NCBI GenBank assembly: GCA_913031625.1
Contig: CAJWGB010000026.1
Span: 1-37,082, forward strand
Origin: an uncultured Planctomycetaceae bacterium
GTDB lineage: Bacteria > Planctomycetota > Planctomycetia > Planctomycetales > Planctomycetaceae
DNA length: 37,082 nucleotides
Direction: 5' to 3'
Shown: positions 1 through 7,200 of the stretch, in pieces
Numbering within the stretch: the stretch's first letter is position 1
Layout: each line of letters begins with the position of its first letter
Position numbers and translations under genes: made by a program
The notes under the pieces: model-generated
What the model was told of the DNA's origin: nothing
The model's database searches: none
What the model saw: the letters and a program-made list of their open reading frames with translations, nothing else

Positions 1-1
1 T

Positions 2-1444
2 AAGACGATTCGCCTTGGTGTTCTTGTTCTGATCTGTGGAGCACTTTTCTTCACGCTCAAAATGACCTTCATCAATATTCGTGCCTTCAAGCACGCGATC
101 ATGGTGACGGCCGGGAAGTACGACAATCCCGAAGACGAAGGCGAAGTGACTCACTTTCAGGCACTCACCGCCGCACTTTCGGCGACAGTTGGACTGGGGA
201 ACATCGGTGGTGTCGCAGTCGCGGTTTGCCTCGGTGGGCCGGGAGCCGTTCTGTGGATGATCCTGGCCGGGTTCCTCGGCATGACTTCCAAATTCGTCGA
301 ATGCACATTGGGACAGAAGTATCGCGAGGAGCGACCGGACGGCCGCGTGATGGGTGGTGCCATGTATTACCTGTCCAAAGGTCTCGGTGAAATGGGACAC
401 GGCGTACTGGGCAAGGTGCTCGCGGTGCTGTTTGCAATTCTCTGCGTTGGGGGTTCCTTCGCCGGAGGCAACTCGTATCAGGTGAACCAGTCTCTTGGAG
501 CCGTCGGGACAGCTGTGCCGTTCTTTGCTGCACCCACCGAGGCTGAAGATGCGGCAGCGGCGGACGATCAGGCTGTTGAAGAACAGGCTGACTATCGGTG
601 GGTCTACGGCCTGATTATGTCTGTTCTCGTTGCAGTGGTCATCATCGGTGGCATTCGCCGCATTGCCTCAACGGCTGAGAAAGTGGTTCCGGCAATGTGC
701 GGGCTGTACGTTGCGGTGGCACTGATTATCCTCCTGAAGAACATTGGTGCAGTACCAGCCGCTATGATCCAGATCGTGACTGATGCATTTACAGGGGCAG
801 CAGTTGCGGGTGGGTTCGTTGGTGTTCTTGTCCAGGGATTCCAGCGAGCCGCGTTTTCAAACGAAGCCGGAGTTGGTTCGGCGGCGATCGCGCACGCAGC
901 GGCGAAGACCGAGTACCCCGTTCGAGAGGGTGTCGTTGCACTTCTTGGACCCTTTATTGACACCGTGGTCATCTGCACCATGACTGCACTTGTGATCATT
1001 ATTACGGGAGCGTGGGATCCCAAGGCACATCCCGAATGGGAAGCTCAGATCAAAGGCGAAGAAGGGGCTGCCCTTACACTGAATGCAATGGACTCTGAGA
1101 TCGGTGGTGTGAAGTATGTGCTGGCAGTGGCTGTTGTCCTGTTCGCATTCTCAACCATGATTTCATGGTCGTACTATGGGGAGCGATGCTGGGCGTATCT
1201 GTTTGGTGACGGCAGCTCGATGGTGTATCGAATAATATTCGTGGTGTTTACCTTTATGGGGTCGATCATCTCGGCTAAGAACGTCTTCGACTTCGGTGAC
1301 CTGATGATCTTTGGTATGGCGATCCCGAACATTATCGGCGTAGTGCTGCTCTGTGGCAAAGTACGCAAGGATATGGATGAGTACTGGGACAAGCTCCAAC
1401 GAGGTGAGTTCAAGCCCGTGGAGAAGACTGAATCGGCGGACTGA
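2..1444 (+). CDS. Sodium:alanine/amino-acid symporter (AGCS family), 5' truncated
   Basis: Inner-membrane carrier that imports alanine or glycine with sodium. The reading frame is open from base 2 to the stop at 1442-1444, so the gene begins outside the window. The ATG at 62 is internal: the residues before it (KTIRLGVLVLICGALFFTLK) are a membrane segment continuous with the rest. Family hallmarks visible are FQALTAALSATVGLGNIGGVAVA, GGPGAVLWM, the conserved MGGAMYY motif, and GFQRAAFSNEAGVGSAAIAHAAA in the second half. Many hydrophobic segments follow through to a charged C-terminus. A short Ala/Asp/Glu-rich loop (about residues 160-180 from the ATG at 62) is an insertion I do not recognise. 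The family call is firm; the substrate is inferred from the family. Confidence 0.93.
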   Translation, partial: KTIRLGVLVLICGALFFTLKMTFINIRAFKHAIMVTAGKYDNPEDEGEVTHFQALTAALSATVGLGNIGGVAVAVCLGGPGAVLWMILAGFLGMTSKFVECTLGQKYREERPDGRVMGGAMYYLSKGLGEMGHGVLGKVLAVLFAILCVGGSFAGGNSYQVNQSLGAVGTAVPFFAAPTEAEDAAAADDQAVEEQADYRWVYGLIMSVLVAVVIIGGIRRIASTAEKVVPAMCGLYVAVALIILLKNIGAVPAAMIQIVTDAFTGAAVAGGFVGVLVQGFQRAAFSNEAGVGSAAIAHAAAKTEYPVREGVVALLGPFIDTVVICTMTALVIIITGAWDPKAHPEWEAQIKGEEGAALTLNAMDSEIGGVKYVLAVAVVLFAFSTMISWSYYGERCWAYLFGDGSSMVYRIIFVVFTFMGSIISAKNVFDFGDLMIFGMAIPNIIGVVLLCGKVRKDMDEYWDKLQRGEFKPVEKTESAD

Positions 1445-1490
1445 CCGTTGTTCGTGATTGTACCATCTACGCCTCTCTGACTGGTTCTGC

Positions 1491-2501
1491 ATGCAACTGA
1501 CTGAGTCAGATCTGATTCTGGTGACCGGTGCGACCGGACTGGTTGGCAGTCACGTGGTCGAACAGGCGGCACAGCGTGGACTGAGAGTCCGCGCTCTCTG
1601 TCGCGCCGACTCAGAGACCGAGTCGCTGCGTCAGACGGCGACCGAAATCGTAACCGGAGACCTGTCAGACACAGGGTCGCTATCGACGGCGACAAAAGAC
1701 GTGTCCGTAGTGGTTCATTGTGCGGCAAAGGTCGGAGACTGGGGGCCAACCGACGAATACCGTCGTATCAATGTCGACGGCACTCGCAGTCTCATGGACG
1801 CTGCGCTCAATGCCGGCTCGCTCCGGCGCTGGATTCAGATCAGTTCGCTGGGGGTTTACTCCGGTCAGGATCACTATGGCACTGATGAGTCGACGCCTCC
1901 CAATACAGACGGGATCGACGGCTACACGTTAACGAAAGTCGAGTCAGAACTCCTCGTGCAGGAATATATTCGCGACCGTGAACTGCCCGGCGTGATTCTG
2001 CGGCCCGGGTTCATCTATGGTCCACGCGATCGAACGGTGATGCCGCGGCTGATGGAAAAGCTCAGCACGGGCAGGTTCGCCTATCTGGGCAACCACGACA
2101 AACTGATGAATAACACGTTTGTCGGCAACCTGTGCGAGGCAATCTGGCTGGCTGTTGAAAAGGACGAGGTCCTCGGGGAAACATTCAATATTCGGGATCC
2201 TCGAGCCGTCAGCAAGAAGGAGTTTATGGATACTGTTTGTTCGGCCGCAGACATCAAGCCACCCACCAAAGTCGTGCCGCTGCATATTGCGAGATTCATT
2301 GCATGGCACATGGAGACCCTGTGGAAGCTGCTGGGCAAAAAGACGGCTCCCCTTGTGAATAGTGCACGCATCAAGTTCCTTGGGCGGAATCTCGACTTCT
2401 CCATTGAGAAGGCGATTCACGAACTCGAATACTCACCCTCAACAGATTTCTCAGACGGGATGTCTGAAACTGTGAACTGGTTTACCAGTCACTCCTCCTG
2501 A
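1491..2501 (+). CDS. NAD(P)-dependent epimerase/dehydratase (extended SDR family)
   Basis: Soluble Rossmann-fold oxidoreductase of about 336 residues. The N-terminal nucleotide motif is VTGATGLVGSHVV (Gly13, Gly16, Gly19). The catalytic elements are ISSLGVYSG (Ser118/Ser119) and YTLTK (Tyr145, Lys149). The RPGFIYGPRD segment is also typical of extended SDRs. The sequence resembles the 3-beta-hydroxysteroid dehydrogenase/nucleoside-sugar epimerase side of the family, but the substrate cannot be told. A longer version could start at the TTG at 1458. I chose the ATG at 1491 because it puts the Rossmann motif at the usual distance from the N-terminus. It lies 46 bp after the symporter and 15 bp before a sulfatase, all in one direction, so co-transcription is likely. 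Confidence 0.88.
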   Translation: MQLTESDLILVTGATGLVGSHVVEQAAQRGLRVRALCRADSETESLRQTATEIVTGDLSDTGSLSTATKDVSVVVHCAAKVGDWGPTDEYRRINVDGTRSLMDAALNAGSLRRWIQISSLGVYSGQDHYGTDESTPPNTDGIDGYTLTKVESELLVQEYIRDRELPGVILRPGFIYGPRDRTVMPRLMEKLSTGRFAYLGNHDKLMNNTFVGNLCEAIWLAVEKDEVLGETFNIRDPRAVSKKEFMDTVCSAADIKPPTKVVPLHIARFIAWHMETLWKLLGKKTAPLVNSARIKFLGRNLDFSIEKAIHELEYSPSTDFSDGMSETVNWFTSHSS

Positions 2502-2516
2502 AACCACGGTCATTCA

Positions 2517-4004
2517 ATGCGACAGTTCTGCCTTCTCTTCGTCTGCCTGTTTCTGTTCCCATCTACCAGTTTGCAGGCGGATAAACGACCCAATATCGTA
2601 TTCCTGCTGGCGGACGATCAGGCAGTCCGATCGATGGGCTGTTATCACGCACCCGGCGCCCGCACGCCGCACCTGGACCAGCTCGCAAAAGAGGGGATGG
2701 TCTTTGATGCCCACTACGATACGACAGCCATCTGTATGGCAAGTCGTGTCAACATTATGACCGGTCGCTTTGAGTACCGCACAGGCTGCAACTTTGAGCA
2801 CGGACCACTTATCCAGGAGTTGTGGGATCGCTCCTACCCAATGCTGCTGAGACGAGCCGGGTATCAGACGGCCTTCGCCGGAAAATTCGGCTTTGTGGTG
2901 GCTCCTGAACCCGAGGGCAAAGGCAGTCTTCCCGAGTCCGATTTTGATGCGTGGGGAGGTGGACCGGGGCAAACGAGTTACAACACAGCTAAGAATAAGT
3001 CGATGGCAGTGTACGCGAAAGAGTATCCTCATTCGACGCGGTCTTATGGCGCTTTCGGCCGAGACTTCATTCGGAAAGCGGCAAAGAGTGATCTGCCCTT
3101 CTGTCTTTCGATCAGTTTCAAAGCACCTCATCACCCTGTTCAGCCGGATCCGGAGTTTGATCACGTCTACCAGGGAATGACATTTTCAAAACCCACAAAT
3201 TATGGACGGCAGGCGGGGCTGCATTTCAGCCGCCAGAGTCAGCAGGGGCGTCAATACGAACGCTTTGATAGCTGGCACTACAGAGATGACTATGACAAAA
3301 CGATAGCACTCTACTACCAGCAGATCTTTGCAATTGATGTTGCCGTGGGCATGATCCGAACGGCGCTTGAGGAGGCTGGTGTTTCTGACGATACAGTCGT
3401 GATCTACACGTCTGACAATGGGTTCATGAATGGAGCTCACGGATATGGAAGCAAAGTGCTTCCTTACGAAGAGTCCTCACGTGTGCCGCTGATCATGTAC
3501 ATTCCGGGGCATGAAAACAGCGGACAACGCCTGAGGTGTCAGTCACTCACCGGGAATGTGGACTTTCTCCCGACCATTCTGGAACTTGCCGGTGTCAACG
3601 TTCCACCTGGGGTCGACGGAAAAAGTCTGTTGTCCCTGTATGATGACCCGAAGAAGACAACGCATCAGTCGCTTCCGTTGATCAACGTGTGGGGGCCTCC
3701 CGCCGTCCACAGCCTGGCGGTTGTGACTGCCAACGCCAAATACATCTATTGGCCATGGGCGGAAGGCAATTTTGAGCCTGCCGAAGAACTGTACGATCTT
3801 GAGCAGGACCGCATGGAACTCAGCAACATCGCGAAGGCACAGTCGCGAAAGGGCCAACTGCTGGAGATGAGGGCTCTGTATGACCGTTGGCATAAGGACT
3901 GGGTCGATCGAGGGCTGAAGTTTCATCGGTACCAGCCGTTCGACACCATCTTTGATCGAATGGTCGACTGGCAGAAGAAACGCGTCCTCTATCAGCTTCG
4001 CTAA
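2517..4004 (+). CDS. Secreted sulfatase (formylglycine type), first of a tandem pair
   Basis: Type I sulfatase of 495 residues that hydrolyses sulfate esters, probably in the periplasm on sulfated polysaccharides. A signal peptide covers about residues 1-21 (LFVCLFLFPSTSLQA). The mature start RPNIVFLLADDQ carries the metal-binding aspartates (Asp33, Asp34). The modification motif is C73-M-A-S-R77, a C-x-A-S-R variant of the usual C-x-P-S-R; Cys73 would become formylglycine. Further family motifs are KAPHHPVQPDPEF and TSDNGFMNGAHG. The C-terminal NVWGPPAVHSLAVVTANAKYIYWPW and ELYDLEQDRMELSNIA segments are typical of the family. No formylglycine-generating enzyme or anaerobic maturase is in the window. 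The natural substrate is unknown. Confidence 0.92.
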   Translation: MRQFCLLFVCLFLFPSTSLQADKRPNIVFLLADDQAVRSMGCYHAPGARTPHLDQLAKEGMVFDAHYDTTAICMASRVNIMTGRFEYRTGCNFEHGPLIQELWDRSYPMLLRRAGYQTAFAGKFGFVVAPEPEGKGSLPESDFDAWGGGPGQTSYNTAKNKSMAVYAKEYPHSTRSYGAFGRDFIRKAAKSDLPFCLSISFKAPHHPVQPDPEFDHVYQGMTFSKPTNYGRQAGLHFSRQSQQGRQYERFDSWHYRDDYDKTIALYYQQIFAIDVAVGMIRTALEEAGVSDDTVVIYTSDNGFMNGAHGYGSKVLPYEESSRVPLIMYIPGHENSGQRLRCQSLTGNVDFLPTILELAGVNVPPGVDGKSLLSLYDDPKKTTHQSLPLINVWGPPAVHSLAVVTANAKYIYWPWAEGNFEPAEELYDLEQDRMELSNIAKAQSRKGQLLEMRALYDRWHKDWVDRGLKFHRYQPFDTIFDRMVDWQKKRVLYQLR

Positions 4005-4021
4005 TCGCTGTTGGATGGAAT

Positions 4022-4087
4022 AACCACACAGGTACAGAGAGAGACTTCCCGGAGCCCATCTCTGTGTACCTCTGTGTTCTCTGTGGT
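4022..4087. repeat. REP-like imperfect palindrome between the two sulfatase genes
   Basis: The left arm begins ACCACACAGGTACAGAGAG. The right arm reads, on the opposite strand, ACCACAGAGAACACAGAGG followed by TACACAGAGA. The arms therefore form an imperfect inverted repeat around a short CCCGG-containing centre. This ACAGAG/CTCTGTG-type palindrome resembles an intergenic repeat I recall from many environmental bacteria, whose false translation gives peptides of the REHRGTQR type; that string occurs here on the minus strand. Only one copy is visible in this window, so repetition in the genome is inferred. Confidence 0.6.
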
Positions 4088-4126
4088 AAAATCGCACCCT
4101 CCGGCCTGTCTTAAGGTGCAAACCAC

Positions 4127-5746
4127 ATGACTCGTGCTCTCATTCTTGCTCTTGCCCTCACCTGTGTGGAGTCAACCTCAGTTGCCCAGGAACGACCCAA
4201 TATCGTCTTCATCCTCGCCGATGATCTTGGGATTGGCGATGTCAAATGTTACGGAGGCGACCGTTGCCTGATTGATACTCCCAACATTGATGCACTTGCC
4301 AGTGGGGGGGTGAGATTCACGGACGCCCATGTGAATGCGTCCGTCTGCATGCCCACTCGAACGGCCATCATGACCGGGCGGTATCCCTGGCGATTCCCTC
4401 GCTTCATGCAGGGAGGTCCATGGGGGTATGTTGGCTGTCGCTACAGTCCGGACACATACACGCTTGCCGACATGCTGGCCTCAGCCGGCTACCGCACGGG
4501 CTATGTCGGGAAGTGGCACCTTGGGACAAAAATGGCCACGACCGACGGGAAGCGTCAGGACAACGGGAATGTAGACTTCATGAAGCCGCTTGAAATTGGG
4601 CCCGTGCAGCAGGGGTTTGATTTCAGTTTCATTCTGCCCGGTTCTCTGGATATGTATCCGTACGCTTATGTTCGCAACAATATCTGGCAGGGCGAAGTAA
4701 CCGCTCAGAAAGGCTGGAGCGCCTTCAACCGCGTGGGAGCGGCGGAGAAGGACTTTAAGGACCACGAAGTGCTGGAGACCTTCTTTGGAGAGGCAGAAGC
4801 GTTCATTGAGGAAAGTTCTTCCGCAGCCGCAAAAGATCCGTTCTTTCTCTATCTGGCGCTAACAGCGCCGCACACTCCAACGAGCCCCGGACAGAAGTTT
4901 CAGGGGAAGAGTCAGCTGGGAGTCTACGGCGATTTTGTGATGGAAGTGGATCATGCGGTTGAACGCGTGATGTCAGCGCTTCGGAAGGCAGGGATCGAAA
5001 AGAACACGCTCGTTCTGTTCTCCAGCGATCATGGACCGGCGCCGTATGCCGGTAACATTCTCAAGGCAACGCCTGGACAGATTCACCGGATGGAAGAGCA
5101 AGGTCATTACCCTGCCGGACCCTATCGAGGCTATAAGTTCGCCGTTTATGAAGGAGCTCTTCGGGTTCCTCTGATTGCGCACTGGCCGGGGCAGATTCCG
5201 CGGGGAACCAAATGCGATGGCCTTGTCGGGCTGTGCGACCTGATGGCGACTCTGGGGCAGGTCGCCGGAGCGAAGATTCCGAATGACGCAGGAGTTGACT
5301 CCGTCAGTTTTGCCGACCTGTTGAAGACGCCCGGAAAAGTCGGAGGCCGCAGCGATCTGATTATGCAGTCTGTCGGTCCGTTCGTGGTGCGTCAGGGCAA
5401 ATGGAAACTTTGCCTCTGTCCGGGCAGCGGAGCGGCAGGTGTATATGGCAACGTCCCGGCGTCAGCGGATGCATGGAAGGCGGCACTGAAGCAGCATCAG
5501 GGCAGCCTGACGTGGGAGGATCTTACGCAGGCTCCCTTCCTGCAGTTGTTTGATCTCTCAGCTGATTCTCACGAAGACACCAATCTCGCCGCGCAGCACC
5601 CGGAACGAGTCAAAGCGATGGTGGCACTGCTACGAGCGCAAATGGATTCCGGCCGCAGCACTCCGGGGCCTGCATTGCCGGTCGGGCGACGACACAATAT
5701 TCATCAGCGGCTGCCGGAGTTTGTCAGGGCAAAGCTTCCCAGGTAA
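4127..5746 (+). CDS. Secreted arylsulfatase-like enzyme, second of a tandem pair
   Basis: Type I sulfatase of 539 residues with a signal peptide (about 1-20, ending STSVAQ). ERPNIVFILADDLGIGD holds the metal-binding aspartates. The formylglycine motif is C74-M-P-T-R78, followed by TAIMTGRYPWR. GYVGKWHLG supplies the conserved active-site Lys and His, and FSSDHGP supplies the late Asp/His metal ligands. The region PGSLDMYPYAYVRNNIW looks like substrate-pocket sequence of the family. It differs clearly from the preceding sulfatase, so this is a pair of distinct specificities rather than a recent duplication. The stop is at 5744-5746 and it converges on the minus-strand DUF1501 gene 98 bp away. 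The polysaccharide or small-molecule target is not predictable. Confidence 0.92.
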   Translation: MTRALILALALTCVESTSVAQERPNIVFILADDLGIGDVKCYGGDRCLIDTPNIDALASGGVRFTDAHVNASVCMPTRTAIMTGRYPWRFPRFMQGGPWGYVGCRYSPDTYTLADMLASAGYRTGYVGKWHLGTKMATTDGKRQDNGNVDFMKPLEIGPVQQGFDFSFILPGSLDMYPYAYVRNNIWQGEVTAQKGWSAFNRVGAAEKDFKDHEVLETFFGEAEAFIEESSSAAAKDPFFLYLALTAPHTPTSPGQKFQGKSQLGVYGDFVMEVDHAVERVMSALRKAGIEKNTLVLFSSDHGPAPYAGNILKATPGQIHRMEEQGHYPAGPYRGYKFAVYEGALRVPLIAHWPGQIPRGTKCDGLVGLCDLMATLGQVAGAKIPNDAGVDSVSFADLLKTPGKVGGRSDLIMQSVGPFVVRQGKWKLCLCPGSGAAGVYGNVPASADAWKAALKQHQGSLTWEDLTQAPFLQLFDLSADSHEDTNLAAQHPERVKAMVALLRAQMDSGRSTPGPALPVGRRHNIHQRLPEFVRAKLPR

Positions 5747-5844
5747 AACGGCCCCGCCGACAATGTGGTAACGCGACAATTCTCGCCCGGAGATCGCCAC
5801 ATGGCCGACCGGCATCCCAGGACGCCGACTCAGGCCTGTTGACG

Positions 5845-7146
5845 TTACGCAAACAGGTCTTTGATAACCGTTCCGTTGCGAACAATCATGACTGGTCGTC
5901 CGGTTGTCGTGTTGTATTCCTTCTCGTGATTGATGCCGAGGGAGTGATAGAATGAGGCGGCCACGTCGTCCGGGCTGAACCCTTCATTCTTGGGCAGCGT
6001 TCCCTTTTCATCACTTTCGCCGAGCACCTGGCCACCTTTGACGCCGCCACCTGCCATCAACATAAACATGTTGCGTGGGTAGTGGTCGCGGCCGTTGCGT
6101 TCGGTGTTGATCTTTGGAGTTCGTCCGAATTCGCCGGTGACATAGACAACTGTGGACTCAAGCAGCCCACGTTCTTCCAGTCCGTTGAAGAGGGCTGAGA
6201 GTGCTTCGTCCAGCGGTGGCAGCTGTCGAGTGGACAGTGCGTTCCAGTTATCTCGGTGAGTGTCCCACCCGCCATTGGTGACGGTGACAAAGCGGACACC
6301 CGCCTCAACAAGTCGGAGTCCGAGCAGGCAGCTCGCTCCCAGGTTCGACTCACCGAAAGACTTCGCAAATTCAGGTGACTCTTTGGAGATGTCAAATGCA
6401 TCCCGCGACTTGCGGCTGGTGATCATTGCGTGAGCCTGTTGTCCGAACTGATCGAGACCGTCGAGCAACTGGCTTTCCGCTTCGAATTCACCGAAGGTGC
6501 GGTCGAGGCGGCCCAGCAGGTTGTTGCGTTTTTCAACGTCTTCCACTGTCAGTCCGGCACCAAGGCTCATGCCGCGAACGCGGAATGGTGAGCCAATGGT
6601 TGGAGTCGCACTGGTGTTCATTGGGGCGTAGCGAACCCCGAGGTATCCGGGGCGCTGCTGGCTGCGGGGAATCGCCACAAACTTCGGCAGTTCCGGATCG
6701 CCATTCATTTCTTTGCTGACTACGGCGCCGTAGCCGGGGAACTCAAGGGAAGGCAGAGGACGGTTGCCGCTGTTGACGTACTCAGTTCCCAGCTGGTGAG
6801 CAGCAACAGAGTGAGACACGCCCCGTAAAATGCAGAACTTGTCCATCGTCTGAGCCAGCTTTGGCAGGTGTTCAGAGATGTAGATGCCGGGGATCTTTGT
6901 CGCGATCGGGCTGAACTCTCCGCGATATTCATCCGGAGCATCCGGCTTAAGGTCAAAGGTGTCCATGTGTGATGGGCCACCATTGAGATTAATGAAGATC
7001 GCTGACTTTGCCTTCGCCTGTTTGTTGAGCTGGTCGGCCTGAGCCAGTTGTATGTAGTTAGCCAGTGACAGCCCAGCCGCACCCACGACTCCTGCTCGCA
7101 GAATGTCGCGTCGTCCCGTTCCTTCGCAGTTCTGGAAAAATGCCAT
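5845..7146 (-). CDS. DUF1501 family exported protein
   Basis: Protein of 433 residues from the DUF1501 family, which is abundant in planctomycetes and belongs to the alkaline-phosphatase/sulfatase-like fold clan; its reaction is unknown. The N-terminus carries a twin-arginine-type signal, RRDILRAGVVGAAGLSLANY, pointing to export after folding. Family motifs include INLNGGPSHMDTFDLKPDAP, CILRGVSHSVAAHQLG, NGGWDTHRDN, VYVTGEFGRTPKIN and GRDHYPRNMFMLMAGGGVKGGQVLGESD. The Asp/His-rich motifs could bind metal. An AAGGAAC-type ribosome site precedes the ATG. It is the last gene of a five-gene minus-strand run and lies 54 bp after its PSCyt2/PSD1 partner; DUF1501 genes are typically paired with DUF1549/DUF1553 genes. 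Confidence 0.93.
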   Translation of the reverse strand: MAFFQNCEGTGRRDILRAGVVGAAGLSLANYIQLAQADQLNKQAKAKSAIFINLNGGPSHMDTFDLKPDAPDEYRGEFSPIATKIPGIYISEHLPKLAQTMDKFCILRGVSHSVAAHQLGTEYVNSGNRPLPSLEFPGYGAVVSKEMNGDPELPKFVAIPRSQQRPGYLGVRYAPMNTSATPTIGSPFRVRGMSLGAGLTVEDVEKRNNLLGRLDRTFGEFEAESQLLDGLDQFGQQAHAMITSRKSRDAFDISKESPEFAKSFGESNLGASCLLGLRLVEAGVRFVTVTNGGWDTHRDNWNALSTRQLPPLDEALSALFNGLEERGLLESTVVYVTGEFGRTPKINTERNGRDHYPRNMFMLMAGGGVKGGQVLGESDEKGTLPKNEGFSPDDVAASFYHSLGINHEKEYNTTTGRPVMIVRNGTVIKDLFA

Positions 7147-7200
7147 GCGAATGTTCCTTCAGAAAAGTGATATGTATTAAGACTCAGTGAGATGAGTGGC

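Noticed and set aside
604-1023. Minus-strand open frame of 139 codons inside the symporter gene
   Set aside because: It is antisense to clear AGCS membrane sequence and its Met/Thr/Ala-rich product matches no family; it is a shadow frame.
1174-1749. Minus-strand open frame of 191 codons across the symporter-SDR junction
   Set aside because: It overlaps two well supported plus-strand genes and has an Arg/Ser/Pro-rich composition typical of an antisense frame in GC-rich DNA.
3543-4121. Minus-strand frame containing FYHREHRGTQR
   Set aside because: The peptide comes from the palindromic repeat and the rest is antisense to a sulfatase; this is a known kind of false protein.
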